From Malachius bipustulatus (lineage: Eukaryota > Arthropoda > Insecta > Coleoptera > Melyridae): 64,000 bases of DNA. Numbering within the stretch: the first letter of the stretch is position 1; every line of letters starts with the position of its first letter. The position numbers and the translations under genes are program-made. Under the pieces are notes generated by a model. That model made no database searches. It had not been told where the DNA came from and saw nothing but the letters and a program-made list of their open reading frames with translations. The DNA is taken from NCBI GenBank assembly GCA_910589415.1, contig OU342634.1, positions 18,659,144 to 18,723,143 on the forward strand, given 5' to 3'. Below, piece by piece: positions 35,185 to 45,450 of the stretch.

Positions 35185-35826
35185 CAGGGTGTCCCGTATC
35201 GTTATGTTCAAATTTTGTGAGCATATAGTAGGCTTATTTCTAAGCCTAAAAAACCTAAAAGTGACAGGTCTATCTGCATTCGTTACGAAGTTACAGGCCT
35301 AAGAAAATAATGTCTAGTAAATACCAGACTTAACTTTGAAAACCACATAAAGCTTATTTTATCGACCAAATCTTTAGTTTATCATGTGTTAAAAATATCC
35401 TATTCCTTGCTGAATACAATCTTGTGCTCGAAGGCCTATTGCAAAAGTAACAGTTTTCTCGTCTTCTTTCGCGTACCTCTTGACCAGCTTGCTGAATACG
35501 ATCAAATAATAATTTCTCTCTGGTTTTTAGTTACAAACACCAATTCCGAAATATGCTGGTGCCGCATCTATTTGAATCCTAATGCCATTTCTTATGAGCA
35601 GGGTAACCTCTACTCTCTACTAATGTTTATTTCGGTGACGTTTACTCATGTGTGGCAATTTTTGTGGCTTACAAAGTTGAATCTTGTTATTTACTAGTCA
35701 TAATTTTCTTAGGCCTGTAACTTCGTAACGAATAAAGATAGACCTGTCACTTTTGGGTTTTTTTGGCTCAAAATTAAGCCTACTATATGCTCACGAATTT
35801 TGAACATAACGATACGGGACGCCCTG
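35185..35826. mobile_element. 642-bp foldback MITE, 128-bp TIRs
   Basis: Terminal inverted repeats at 35185-35312 and 35699-35826 pair over about 128 bp and start CAGGGTGTCCCGTATCG. Each end is flanked by TA (35183-35184, 35827-35828), as expected for Tc1/mariner-type insertion. The interior has one open frame of 103 codons (35386-35697) with no recognisable domain, which I do not call a gene. It sits exactly where the R1-like LINE meets the tandem-repeat DNA. Confidence 0.85.
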
Positions 35827-35828
35827 TA

Positions 35829-36640
35829 TAGCAGCAAATACAATACCAGACTATACTGCTTATTATGGATATCTTACCGTAACCCTTTCTTTACCACCGA
35901 GCGACGTTTACGTGAGACTGGTAAGTACTTTAACAGGTAGAGTGCCCACAATGGAAAATAATTTTGACAATCCTTTGTGGCCAAACTTTTTTTTCTGGAA
36001 AACCATTTAAAATTATCCCAAATAATAGAATTTACCATTAGCGGTATTAAATTTAACCTATTCTTGGAAATAAAGTTGCCGGAGAGACTTGTTTATAATA
36101 GTTTTGAAGTTATTAATCAAAAGTTTTAACAACGTTTCGTGACTGATTAGTCCCCTTGATCGCATTTTAAGGTACGTACAAATTAAATAAAAAATTACTT
36201 TATAATTTTTCAAGCTTCAGTCTTCTCGTAACATCAAATGCTACTGTTCGACCAGCTGAAACTGCAGCAAAGGAGATTCGCCGATCGTCTGTATACCTAC
36301 ATCGTTTGGGGCTACCGCGTTATTTCCAGAAATTGTGCTTTAAACTAATTTCTGTCTATGACGAAGTGACTCCTGACGACTTCAATTTTTGCAACAAGAA
36401 TGTGGTTTCCATGTGGTTTCCATAGCAGACCAAGGTTCAAAACTTTTTTCATCGTTACAAACTTCAAGTAGATACCTATCTGAGTAGATTTAATAAAATT
36501 ATTAAAATAATTCAATTTATAAAAGATAACTTTATTTAAAAAACCTTGCGCATCAATCGCATAAATAGTGTATTTTTATGCGAGGATTCAATTTTGAATA
36601 TTTTCACCGTTTTTAAATTTCGCTTTCTGTAATTGTCCAT
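35829..36640. repeat. Tandem unit n (3' part) and start of unit n+1
   Basis: 35829-36210 resumes unit n at CAAATACAATACCAGAC and runs to its end with GTGACTGATTAGTCC. Unit n+1 begins at 36211 and is cut at GTCCAT (36640) by the minus-strand LINE. Near identity with 30095-30525 shows that unit n+1 is a duplicate of unit n. Confidence 0.85.
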
Positions 36641-36685
36641 TTTTTTTTTTTTTATGGAACATGCACATGCACTGCAGGGAAATCC

Positions 36686-38218
36686 CTATGACGCTCTGGG
36701 AGCGGTGCATGAGCGGAGATATCGGTTCACGTTGGCCTTGAATCTCTGTAAGTTGTATACTTCGGGAAACACGCCCTTTGGAATGCTATTCCAAAGTGAT
36801 GCGGTTCTATACATAAAAGAAGTCTGAAATAGGGTGGTACGAGGTGTAACGAGCTGAACCTGATACGGATGAGCGTCTGCGGCTCGACGTGTATTTCTGC
36901 CCGGTCTTGTTCTTGGTGGAATCAAGCGGGCCACGTCTTTTGAATACTTTCCATTAAAATATCTGTAAAACAGACTCAGGTCAGCTACTCTTCTTCGATG
37001 TTCGAGAGTGTCTAAATTTTTTGTCAAATCTAGGTCCCCAATCATGCGGATGGCTCTTTTCTGAATAGAGTCGAGTAGTCTCAGCGTATGTTTAGGAGCT
37101 GAGCTCCAAATATGTGAGCAGTACTCCAAGGATGGTCGGATTTGAGCCTTGTATAAGAGGAGAAGCTGTTGTGGTGTATAAAATTTCTTCGTGCGGAAGA
37201 GTGTTCCAAGTTTTTGAGAAGCACTCTTCGCCAGACCAGCAACATGATCATGCCAAGACATGTTCGCTCCGAGGCTCACTCCAAGTAAACGAAGAGATGA
37301 CGCTGGGGTAAGAGAGTGTCCCGCCATCATCATATCTGGCTCCAAAACGTTGGTCTTTTTGGAGAAGATGACTGCTTGGGTTTTTCCAGCATTAAATTGG
37401 ACTTGGTTTCTATCGCCCCAAGTTAGAATGTCTTGCAAGTCGTTGTTAAGTATGGCAACTTCTTGCTCCCTGCGAGTCTGTGCGTCGATGGCAGATGTTC
37501 GCGCATCTAACGTATAAGAAGATATGAGGGTACTGTCGTCGGCAAAACTGTATATTGGATTTTTTGTTGTTTCAAGCAAGTCGTTTATAAATATTAGAAA
37601 GAGAGTCGGAGATAAAATGGATCCCTGAGGTACACCGGCATTGATGGAAAAGGTCTCAGAAAGAACTCCATCGACTGCCACCTGTAATGAACGATCTCCG
37701 AGATAACTCGCAAGCCACAAGCAGAATTTCTCGGGCATGCCATAGGCCTGCAGTTTTGCCAACAGTCCACCATGCCAAACACGGTCGAAAGCTCTAGAAA
37801 TATCAAGCGCAACCCCTCGAGACTCCCCATGGTGCTCGATTGTGCCGTTCCACAGCTCGGTGACGTAAGTGAGGAGGTCACCAGTTGACCTCTGTTTGCG
37901 GAATCCGTATTGGCGGTCGCTGATTATATTAGCTCCTTCCAAGTATTTTAAAAGATGTTGGTTAATAGCTTTCTCCATAATCTTGGATATTACTGAAAGC
38001 AGTGCCACTGGTCGATAGTTACTTGGTATAGTCTTTTTGCCTTTCTTGGGAATAGGTTGGATCCGTGCACATTTCCAGCAAGAAGGAAATATTCCCTTTT
38101 TATACGACAAGTTGAAAAGTCGGCAGAAAACAGATGACAGCTCAGTGGCGCATTTTTTTAGTACGATAACAGGTACGTCATCGGGCCCAGAAGCTTTGTT
38201 TGGGTCTAAGGCTAACAT
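36686..38218 (-). CDS. LINE reverse transcriptase (partial ORF2, 510 codons)
   Basis: Uninterrupted frame encoding the reverse transcriptase of a CR1/Jockey-group LINE, which would copy element RNA at a nicked target. RT blocks in order, with approximate residues: LDPNKASGPDDVPV (3-16), SNYRPVALLSVISKIMEKA (65-83), RQYGFRKQRSTGDL (101-114), GVALDISRAFDRVWH (134-148, catalytic Asp), INAGVPQGSILSPTLF (192-207), YSFADDSTLIS (224-234, catalytic FADD), QFNAGKTQAVIFSK (274-287) and LRLLGVSLGANMSWHDH (308-324). The C-terminal domain has SLEYCSHIWSSAP and ends with FKANVNRYLRSC. The natural N-terminus (endonuclease and linker) is missing, so the first ATG is not the true start; upstream coding lies in another frame (38212-38521). 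Complete enough for RT activity in principle, but no promoter or endonuclease is present. Confidence 0.9.
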   Translation of the reverse strand: MLALDPNKASGPDDVPVIVLKKCATELSSVFCRLFNLSYKKGIFPSCWKCARIQPIPKKGKKTIPSNYRPVALLSVISKIMEKAINQHLLKYLEGANIISDRQYGFRKQRSTGDLLTYVTELWNGTIEHHGESRGVALDISRAFDRVWHGGLLAKLQAYGMPEKFCLWLASYLGDRSLQVAVDGVLSETFSINAGVPQGSILSPTLFLIFINDLLETTKNPIYSFADDSTLISSYTLDARTSAIDAQTRREQEVAILNNDLQDILTWGDRNQVQFNAGKTQAVIFSKKTNVLEPDMMMAGHSLTPASSLRLLGVSLGANMSWHDHVAGLAKSASQKLGTLFRTKKFYTPQQLLLLYKAQIRPSLEYCSHIWSSAPKHTLRLLDSIQKRAIRMIGDLDLTKNLDTLEHRRRVADLSLFYRYFNGKYSKDVARLIPPRTRPGRNTRRAADAHPYQVQLVTPRTTLFQTSFMYRTASLWNSIPKGVFPEVYNLQRFKANVNRYLRSCTAPRAS

Positions 38219-38521
38219 AATGCTCTTAATGACCCGCTGTCTGAAACAATGTTTGACATTTTGGTCTCCACGGAAGGGATCACTGGCGGAGTTCTTCCAT
38301 GAAAGTCGACGGAAGAGTATGAAGAAAAGACTCCCGCCAACAAGTTCGCCTTCTCAGTAGCCGTGGATGCGATAGTCCCATCTGTCCGTGTAAGTGGTGG
38401 AATCGTTGATCTGGTGAAGTTCTGGCTGACTGCCTTCGTTACAGACCAAAAAGATTTCGAACCGTTAGGGCAGGAGAGAAGTTTGTTCCTAATTCTTTGG
38501 TTGTGAGTTTCCTTGGTTTGA
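38212..38521 (-). pseudogene. Upstream RT-linker fragment of the same LINE, frameshifted
   Basis: The minus-strand frame entering from the 5' truncation point reads KETHNQRIRNKLLSCPNGSK, SFWSVTKAVSQNF and FSSYSSVDFHGRTPP, the linker that normally precedes RT in Jockey/CR1 elements. It ends SDSGSLRALC, while the RT frame enters as RVIKSIMLALDPNKASGPDD, so a single indel near 38220-38260 separates the two. The ATG at 38532 lies in flanking target DNA and is not a real start. Confidence 0.8.
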
Positions 38522-39100
38522 TCCATGGTCATATCATATTCGCGTAGTTGTTTAGTGCGAAAATTTCAGTTCAATAATTCCTTTGAAAACGGGCTATAAA
38601 ATGAATATAGAAATTTAGAAATTTTGACCCTTTTTCTACGCACGCCACTGGCAACTGATTTTAAAAATAACTCTTTCACACCTAAATTTTATAGAATAAT
38701 ATGTTGCATTATGTTACGCATTGCTTCTTGAAATTCAGTTCCATTCCTTATTTAAAAATGTGCTCATAAATAGTTATAGAAATTTAACCATAATTTTTAC
38801 CATTCCCCTAACCACGCCACTGATTTATTAATAAAAATTGTGCTATTTTTTTACACTAACATCAAGTTCAAACAATGTTCTTCCAATGTTGTTAATTTGG
38901 GGGTAAAAAAAAATTTCCATCTTTCTCATAAAGGGATTTAAAAACTGGCCATTTTAAAATTCAAATTGCCGCTATATTGAAACGGCTCGGCCTATTTTAT
39001 CCAAATACAATTATACCAGACCATTGCTTATGGATATCTTACCCTAACACTTTCCTTACCACCGAGCGACGTTTACGTGAGACTGGTACTTTAAAAGCTA
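38522..39100. repeat. Tandem unit n+1, resumed
   Basis: Continues from the LINE's target duplication with GGTCATATCATATTCGCG. It is almost identical to 30526-30869 up to ACACTAACATC (38863), then continues through the 138 bp missing from unit n, and ends near GTGAGACTGGTAC. It is the last recognisable unit of the array. Confidence 0.85.
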
Positions 39101-39129
39101 GTACCACCAATAGAGACAGACGCAGAACA

Positions 39130-39980
39130 GTTTAGAACCGTTCGTACTAAGGAAAACGTTTCGAATATTCTTAAAGAAAACCCAGCGGTGAGTATACAAG
39201 GCGATTAGCAACTCAAATCCACGGATCTCATTCTGTGATATGGAGAATAGCCAAAGAACAGCAGGTAAGTCCGTATCACTACCGACAAGTTCAGAACCTT
39301 TTGCCTGCTGACAGACAGTGTTACGGCTAAAACTTTGTTAAAGGATTTTAGGCAGATTTGCCCAAAAATGTACCTTATTATCTAAAATATTTTTTACCGA
39401 TGAGGCTACTTTTACAAGGAGTGGGGTCTTTAATATGCATAATGAGCATATTATTTATTTTGAGCAGAACAAAATCCACACGCCCGGAAAGTAACGCATT
39501 ACCAACGTTCATATAAAATTGCCGTCTGGGCTGCAATCCTAATATGGAATTACTAACTAGGTTTCCACTTTTTCCTGGTACCCTAAATGGAGAGATGTAC
39601 CACGAGTTTCCTACCACAAGACTCTTTTAACTCATGGAAGACATTCCCTTAGAAATAAGGATTAATGCTTGGTACATGCACGATGGTGCTCTATACCACA
39701 TTTCAGCCGCATATGTCGACGGTGGTGAAATGAGAATTTTCCACATCGCCGGATTGGCCGGAATGATGCTCCTATAAATTGGCCCCCAAGGTCTCCCGAT
39801 TTGAATCCAATGGATTTCACTGTTTGGGCCCAAATGAAGCAGATGCGGTATATTGCCATTCTACAACTTACGCGAGAGCAACGACTTGTATAGTTGCATT
39901 GTTGAGAAATTCATACTCTAAAAATATATACAATATAATGTAGAGTCACAAACACCAGGAGTGTGTTGAACGTCTGATAC
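39130..39980 (+). pseudogene. Tc1/mariner-superfamily transposase, decayed
   Basis: The three plus frames together give most of a DDE transposase. HTH part: VRTKENVSNILKENPAVS, RRLATQIHGSHSVIWRIAKE and YHYRQVQNLLPADRQ (39140-39315). Catalytic part: FFTDEATFTRSGVFNMHNEH (39390-39450, first Asp), EQNKIHTPG, a WAAILIW-like block (39520), MEDIPLEIRINAWYMHDGA (39635-39690, second catalytic Asp in MHDGA), and PPRSPDLNPMDFTVWAQMKQ (39784-39843). The order FTDEATFT, MHDGAPAH-like and SPDLNP is characteristic of the superfamily. At least four frameshifts plus stops make it inactive. No terminal repeats were found. Confidence 0.85.
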
Positions 39981-41763
39981 ATTAACTCTTTTTTAATTTA
40001 CTAATAATTTAATTCAAATAGTGTATCTCAATTTTTTTCAGTCTCATGATTTTTTCTTTATAAAATGAAAAGTCTTTCTAAAATTAAAACTTTCTTATTT
40101 TTTTACATTTAAGGAAAAAATAATCCTTTTATTTGGAAATTTCATCAAGAGTCCTCAATCGCATTTTGAATCTTTATTTCAGAATTTAGGTAGGTTCACT
40201 GAGTTTTTTTCGAAGCATTTTTCGAAGTTTCAGTTTTATGCCAATTTCAAAAATCGATTAGAATCTATGGGTGTACAAGACAGAAAAATAAATATTCTTC
40301 ACAATACATTCTGGTGTTATTATTCCTTCTTAAACAAGTATAAATATTTTCTGAGATATTGGGCAATAATTATTATAAAAATGATGTTTAAAAAATGAAA
40401 AACAGTAAAAGTCTTAGAAAAAGAACGACTTCGAATAATGACAAATTTTGACTTAAATTACAGCCATTTCTATTTTCTTTGGAATACATCCTGTAAAATT
40501 TTCTGTGAGTCGCGTGGTTTGGATGATATTAGGACAAAATTTGGGAAATATTCAAAAATTTTGCGCAAAAGTTTTACTTTTGCACAAAACTTATTCCGTT
40601 GGTGCAAAGATGGTATTGTACTACCAGCAATTAGCAATAAGGATCCTATCAACATATCCAAAAATCAGAAATATTATGCAAGGAATGCAAGGAATGACTT
40701 GTTTTCATATACATAATTCGACTGGTCTATTGTTGAATGTTGCTGAAAATAATTTTACTAGCTTAAAAATAAACGTAGTGGGCGAAAGCAGTCTAAAATA
40801 AATGTTCAGAGTCGATATCAAGAAGAAAACTTCACTAATGTAAACTTTCCTGGTTCAGCGAAAGATGTCGCTCCAGTCATTGAATCGAAAGTCATAAAAA
40901 CCCTCCGAATATTTTATGTTGAAGAAGTGTATTATAAACAAAATCTGCCGTGACTTTGCAAAAGTATTTTTGAAGTCGCACCTAAACTTGATCGGTATCA
41001 TAGGTTCGAAGCAATTGAACTGAATTTTTCAGCGGACAACTACACTAGTTTTTTTTTTTTTTTTAATTCAGGAAATACGTTAATAAGATGGTGAACATAT
41101 TCAAAGCAAAACCTATTTATAAAAAATTCTGTATGCCTAAAAACTTAAATTATGTTTTGCAGACTATTTGAAGATATTTAATTAAATATTTTATATCTAA
41201 GTGATGTCTATTATTATAATACATAATACAATTTACCTGGTAATATGCTACTGGGAGTTTACTCGCAATAATACTTATAAAATTGCTTGATGCAACCACT
41301 TTGCTTTCAAGTAAAGTAATTAGGTATTAACTTCCTGAAACCTAGCAACTCCTCCTATAAATATCTTTTATATGATAGACGCTGGTGAAGTTTAATTTCA
41401 ACTTCAATAAAACTGCCTCTAGCACTTTGCATCCTGGTAAAACTAATTATCTGCCTATAACTCCAATATTTTTAAAATATGTGTAAATACAATTATTGTA
41501 TGCAAAGTGCCTGGATGATACGGTAACAAATTTTACCAACGTACATCCAATAATAGCAGAGAACCTAAGTACTGAGGAAATAACTTAAAATGAATCAGAA
41601 CGAATTATTGTAGAGGAGGTAATTTAAAGTAATATCATTTTTCCATAAAAGAGGAAGAGACGTGGGTACTTTTTATTGGGTATAATATAGTGTTCATCCA
41701 GACTTCCTTTGGAAAAATTACCAACAGGCTCGAAGAATGTGATTTTAAGTAGCTGATCTGAAT
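39981..41763. other. AT-rich stretch, mostly unassigned
   Basis: No recognised coding sequence. Overlapping open frames of 92 and 98 codons (40438-40801) lack known motifs. 41003-41080 (GAAGCAATTGAACTGAA, then GACAACTACACTAG and a T18 run) is a small fragment of the 1.8-kb repeat. Confidence 0.45.
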
Positions 41764-42565
41764 ACAGGGTGATTCTTATAACCTGAAATATCCAAATATC
41801 CCGAAAAGGGAGCACTCTGTGAAAAGTGATTTTGTTCGATGAGGGACATCGTTTGAACACAAAAAGTAGCCTTCACACCTCACTCTTTGCGAGGGAGGAG
41901 GGAGTGCTTTTACTGAAGGGAGTGAATTTTACTGAAACTTTTTTGCTTGCGATTATTCATATATGTATAGCGCTGTAATTGAGGAAATTTGATTTTGTTT
42001 ATTTCTCCCAAACATCCCAAATAAACACTCTGCGGAAAAAAAGTTTTCTACAAAAGTGTTTTTGTTCGATGGAGGACCTCGCTTGAACGCAAAAACCGCC
42101 CTTATCTCCATCCCTTGCGAAGGAGTGAGGGTAACTTTGAAATTTTGAATAACAACCTCTCTTTTTTATTGGGAATTTCTATTCAGTGAAAAACATGCGC
42201 AAAAAATGTTTCAGGTAAATTTTACGCTTTTTTTTGCCGAAAACGAATTCGCAATAAAAAATAGGTACCTATTGTTATTTAAAATTTCACACAGTTTCGC
42301 TCCTCACTCCTTCGCAAGGGATGAGAGATATGAGCGGTTTTTGCGTTCAAACGATGTCCCCCACCGAACAAAAACACTTTTGAAGTAAACTTGTTTCCGA
42401 AAAAATCAAATTTCCTAGACTACAGGGCCATCTATGATTAATCGCATAAATGTTTCCGATAAATATTCCGCATTTTATGTAGCTAAATAGGAATTCGCAA
42501 TAAGTATGGAGTTTGCTGTTTAAAATTTCATAGTTACCCCCACTACCTCGCAAGGTGGCGTGTCT
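41764..42565. repeat. Compound foldback with direct and inverted sub-repeats
   Basis: Begins TACAGGGTGATTCTTATAACC. A sub-repeat with TTTTGTTCGATG, GGACATCGTTTGAACAC and CTTTGCGAGGGAG (41780-41900) recurs directly at 42000-42130 and in reverse complement at 42295-42420, with a diverged inverted part near 42520-42560. Arms 41990-42160 and 42250-42420 can pair. It resembles a nested or rearranged MITE. The right end is not defined, and its TA flank is uncertain. Confidence 0.65.
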
Positions 42566-43729
42566 CTTGTGATATAAAATGTCACCATAAAGTAAAAAAA
42601 GAGGTAAAGAAGTAGGTAAAGAAAAAGTGGTGAAGAAGTAGATATACTTTCATCAGTAACCTGCTTAAAAAATGGAAAAAAACATCGGTCAATTTTCAAA
42701 TTTGAGATATTCAGAAAACTGAAATGGTTGCTTCTAACAGGCTTGTTGGTATAAAGGTATTGGTATGCATTTTTGGCAATGACTGAATTATTATTTTAAA
42801 AAGTAGTTGCGATCATTGAAATTTTCATATTATTTCAACGTATCTTAAAACGTAACTTAAAATAAAAATTAAAGGCTCTTGCAACTCCACACTTAAATGT
42901 TCCGTTTCAAGATTTTGGACAGCGGAATTAATACAATTATTACTAATAACTAAATCTGCTTCGTTTTTCACTGAATTAAGGTAAGTATCTAAACATTTCA
43001 TATGGCACCCCAAAAAGAAGTCAAGTGCAAATCAAGAGCTGCAACATGCCGTCAAACTGTAATCTTTTGAACTATAACAGCTAGGAGAAGACGTTACAGG
43101 CGTTTTTACAGCACTTTCGTCATAAAATTTAGAAATTGTCTCTACATTAAAAGTAGACATGTGGTGTGAAACTCCACACAATTACACGGAAACGATTTTG
43201 ATGATGATGCTAAAATGTAAGTTGAGATTTAGAATTGACTATGTGCTACAACAGTCCGTAACACATAGAAAGCAAACTAATGAGCAAGGTCCAAACTCTT
43301 TTGGTAAAACCGGCGGGAGGTTTTGAGATTGCTATTGAGGCTGCTCGACCAAAAATCTCGTCTAGCCTAAAACAGGTTCATTTTTCACTAATAAGTGAAC
43401 GTATACTTTCGTCCGTATAAGACAAACAGTGAGTAAACGCCGCAATTAGGTTATATGAATGAACTCATTTTCTTTTCATTGATTAAAAACTCTTTGGCTT
43501 GGGATGAAACAAGAAATCCATTCAGGACGAACCAATATCACTTTAGGTGCAAAAAAATGTTTCTGGAAGTGGAAATCCTCTATGGGCACCTACAAACAGG
43601 TAGTGTGGAATTCTCAGTAAGTTGCATGCACACCCAGTAAAACCATCTTTTCTTCCTCTCATGTATCGCGTTATTGGAACCATCCGTGGACATTATACTT
43701 CAATGCGATCATGGTCTTAATCCTAATGT
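42566..43729. other. No recognised features
   Basis: AT-rich sequence with only short open frames lacking motifs. I see nothing supportable in it. Confidence 0.35.
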
Positions 43730-45075
43730 GTTTGACTTTTGCGTCTTTATTCTTCTACTATCTTAGTTTCCATGACTTTACTGAACATGGCCATCCAGTT
43801 TTGCTTTGAGGTTAGTAGCAATTCCGAAACGTTCTCCGCTGTTATTTCAGCTACGTCGCAATCGTCGCATCTTATATTGTCTTCCGTTATTCACTCTTCT
43901 ACCCACCTAGGGAAGTGAAAGATGGTATGCTCCGAAGTCTCCTCGATCCCGCAGTGGTAGTACTCGCGGCTTTCTTGTTTGCCAATGCGTTGTAAATACT
44001 TTCCGGACACTCCATAACCGATTATAACCTGTGTTGTGTAATAATCTACATTTCCCATCCTCTGTTGCACCATTTTTGGACGTCTTTGATATATGCTTTG
44101 TTTTTTCCTTGTACTTCCTCTATACTTCTTGCCATTTCTCCATATCTTTTTTTGTCTCTGTCATTCGTTCTCGTCCTCTCTAGAGTACTTTCTGACGCTC
44201 TTCTAATCGTAACTTTATAGGTGTTAGGCCTGCTATCGCGATGAGCACTGCGTATGTTGGTGCGGTTCTATAAGTCGATGAAATTCTCAATGCTAGGCCC
44301 CAACTTACTTTCTCCAGCATCGAATGGTAGTGTTCAAACTTCATCGCTTTACCTCAGATCTAGGCCACACAGCAAGACTGATTGATATTGATTGATATTG
44401 ATATTGAGGGTGTCAGATGCGCTGCGACCTATTACAGATCTATTGTGCCCCCTCTTCTCTGCTTCTTTGGAGTATATTTCCTTCATTGAAGCAGCCTCTC
44501 CAACTCCGCTTCCCTTAGGAATTTCAGGATTTGAAGGGGATCAAGGCCGGGCAACGCCCCCCCGTTGAGCTGGTGTTGGCCCAGAACATCGTTTCTTTCA
44601 CGTTCTAGCAAGACTGATAGCAGAGCCGTGTTCAAAACCAGTCTTTTTCATGCCTTTGGTCCTGCAACGTTCAGCATGATTCTTAACAGCTTCATGAAGA
44701 TTCTGTTTGCCTTTACGCACATTTGTCTTCTATGCTCTGTAATGCGCACATCATTGTCATATATAATCACCCACATGTATTTAAGGCATTTACTGCTCTT
44801 TATCAATTCATCCTCTACCTCTAAGTTTCTTCAGTTTCTTTCGTCCCGTCATTAACACCTTTCTGTCTTTGTTATGGCGCTTTTTATCCCCATCAGTCGC
44901 AATTTCTCTATTATTTCTATTACAGTCGTTTGTGCGTCCGCTTCCAGCATTCCTGTACAACATCCAGGTGGTCGGCATAGGCGATGATCTTTACATAAAT
45001 AAGTCGTTTGTTTGTATCTGTCTGTCAGATATGACTATGTTATTCTCACCAGGTAGTCAGTGTTTCCTTTGTTTT
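43730..45075 (-). pseudogene. R1-like LINE pol remnant (RT C-motif to C-terminus)
   Basis: On the minus strand, from right to left: IAYADHLDVV (about 44990-44960), the RT catalytic motif with the second Asp of YADD changed to His; then LKYMWVIIYDNDVRITEHRR and ANRIFMKLLRIMLNVAGP, the thumb region (44820-44650). A ~250-bp stretch with a GATATTGATT micro-repeat follows. Then come ISSTYRTAPTYAVLIAIAGL and TPIKL (44290-44215), YYTTQVIIGYGVSGKYLQRI and YYHCGIEETSEHTIFHFPRW (44050-43905, Cys/His tail), and ITAENVSELLLTSKQNWMAM (43890-43800). This is the standard R1-type order. Multiple frameshifts, stops and the catalytic change show it is dead. Confidence 0.78.
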
Positions 45076-45169
45076 TCGGTTCTTTTATTATCCCTCTAAA
45101 GGGTAGGTACTGTATTGAAAGCATTCTCAATATCCAGGGATTCCAGAGTGATTTGCCAAAAAACCTGTA

Positions 45170-45450
45170 TCGATCCCTCAATAACTATCCAACAAGATTG
45201 TGGTAGTTTTCTTTCTTATTACACATAACAATGCTCGAAGCCTGCAGATTTCCTGCAGAAGTTTTGGATTTTTTGACACAACTGAGGTACTTTTGATTAC
45301 TTTTCGTCGTCTACTTACTCTCCTGGTCTTAACCCAATAGAACGTGTCTGGGATTTCTTTCAAGTAAGTAGACATTTCTACCACCATTGTAAGTCACCCT
45401 TCATGACTCTTCAGGTTCTAACACAACTTTCAATACCAAATTCAGAGGAT
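45170..45450 (+). pseudogene. Tc1-like transposase C-terminal remnant
   Basis: Plus-strand frames give NNARSLQ-like sequence (45226), then TYSPGLNPIERVWDFF (45313-45360), matching the SPDLNPIEHVWD block that contains the last catalytic region of Tc1 transposases, with D-to-G at SPGLNP. MTLQVLTQLSIPNSED (45404-45451) follows, like the C-terminal TLQELRQAL...IPQ. It is short, frameshifted and lacks the N-terminal half. Confidence 0.7.

Larger units (their letters stand above)
36641..38521 (-). mobile_element. 5'-truncated CR1/Jockey-like LINE, young insertion
   Basis: Inserted in tandem unit n+1. The 3' end (left side) carries a 13-nt oligo(A) tail, seen as T13 at 36641-36653. The flanking duplication is TCCAT (36636-36640 and 38522-38526). 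Unit n keeps the uninterrupted target, GTAATTGTCCATGGTCATATC, near 30512-30532. The 5' end is truncated inside the RT N-terminal region, as is usual for target-primed reverse transcription that stops early. The 510-codon RT frame is open, so this is among the youngest insertions here. Confidence 0.9.

Noticed and set aside
35386..35697. 103-codon frame inside the 642-bp foldback element
   Set aside because: No domain or conserved motif, AT-rich amino-acid use, and the element is far too short for a transposase.
45170..45450. Minus-strand frame MVVEMSTYLKEIPDTFYWVK...
   Set aside because: It is antisense to the Tc1-like SPGLNPIERVWD block, which has clear family motifs on the plus strand.
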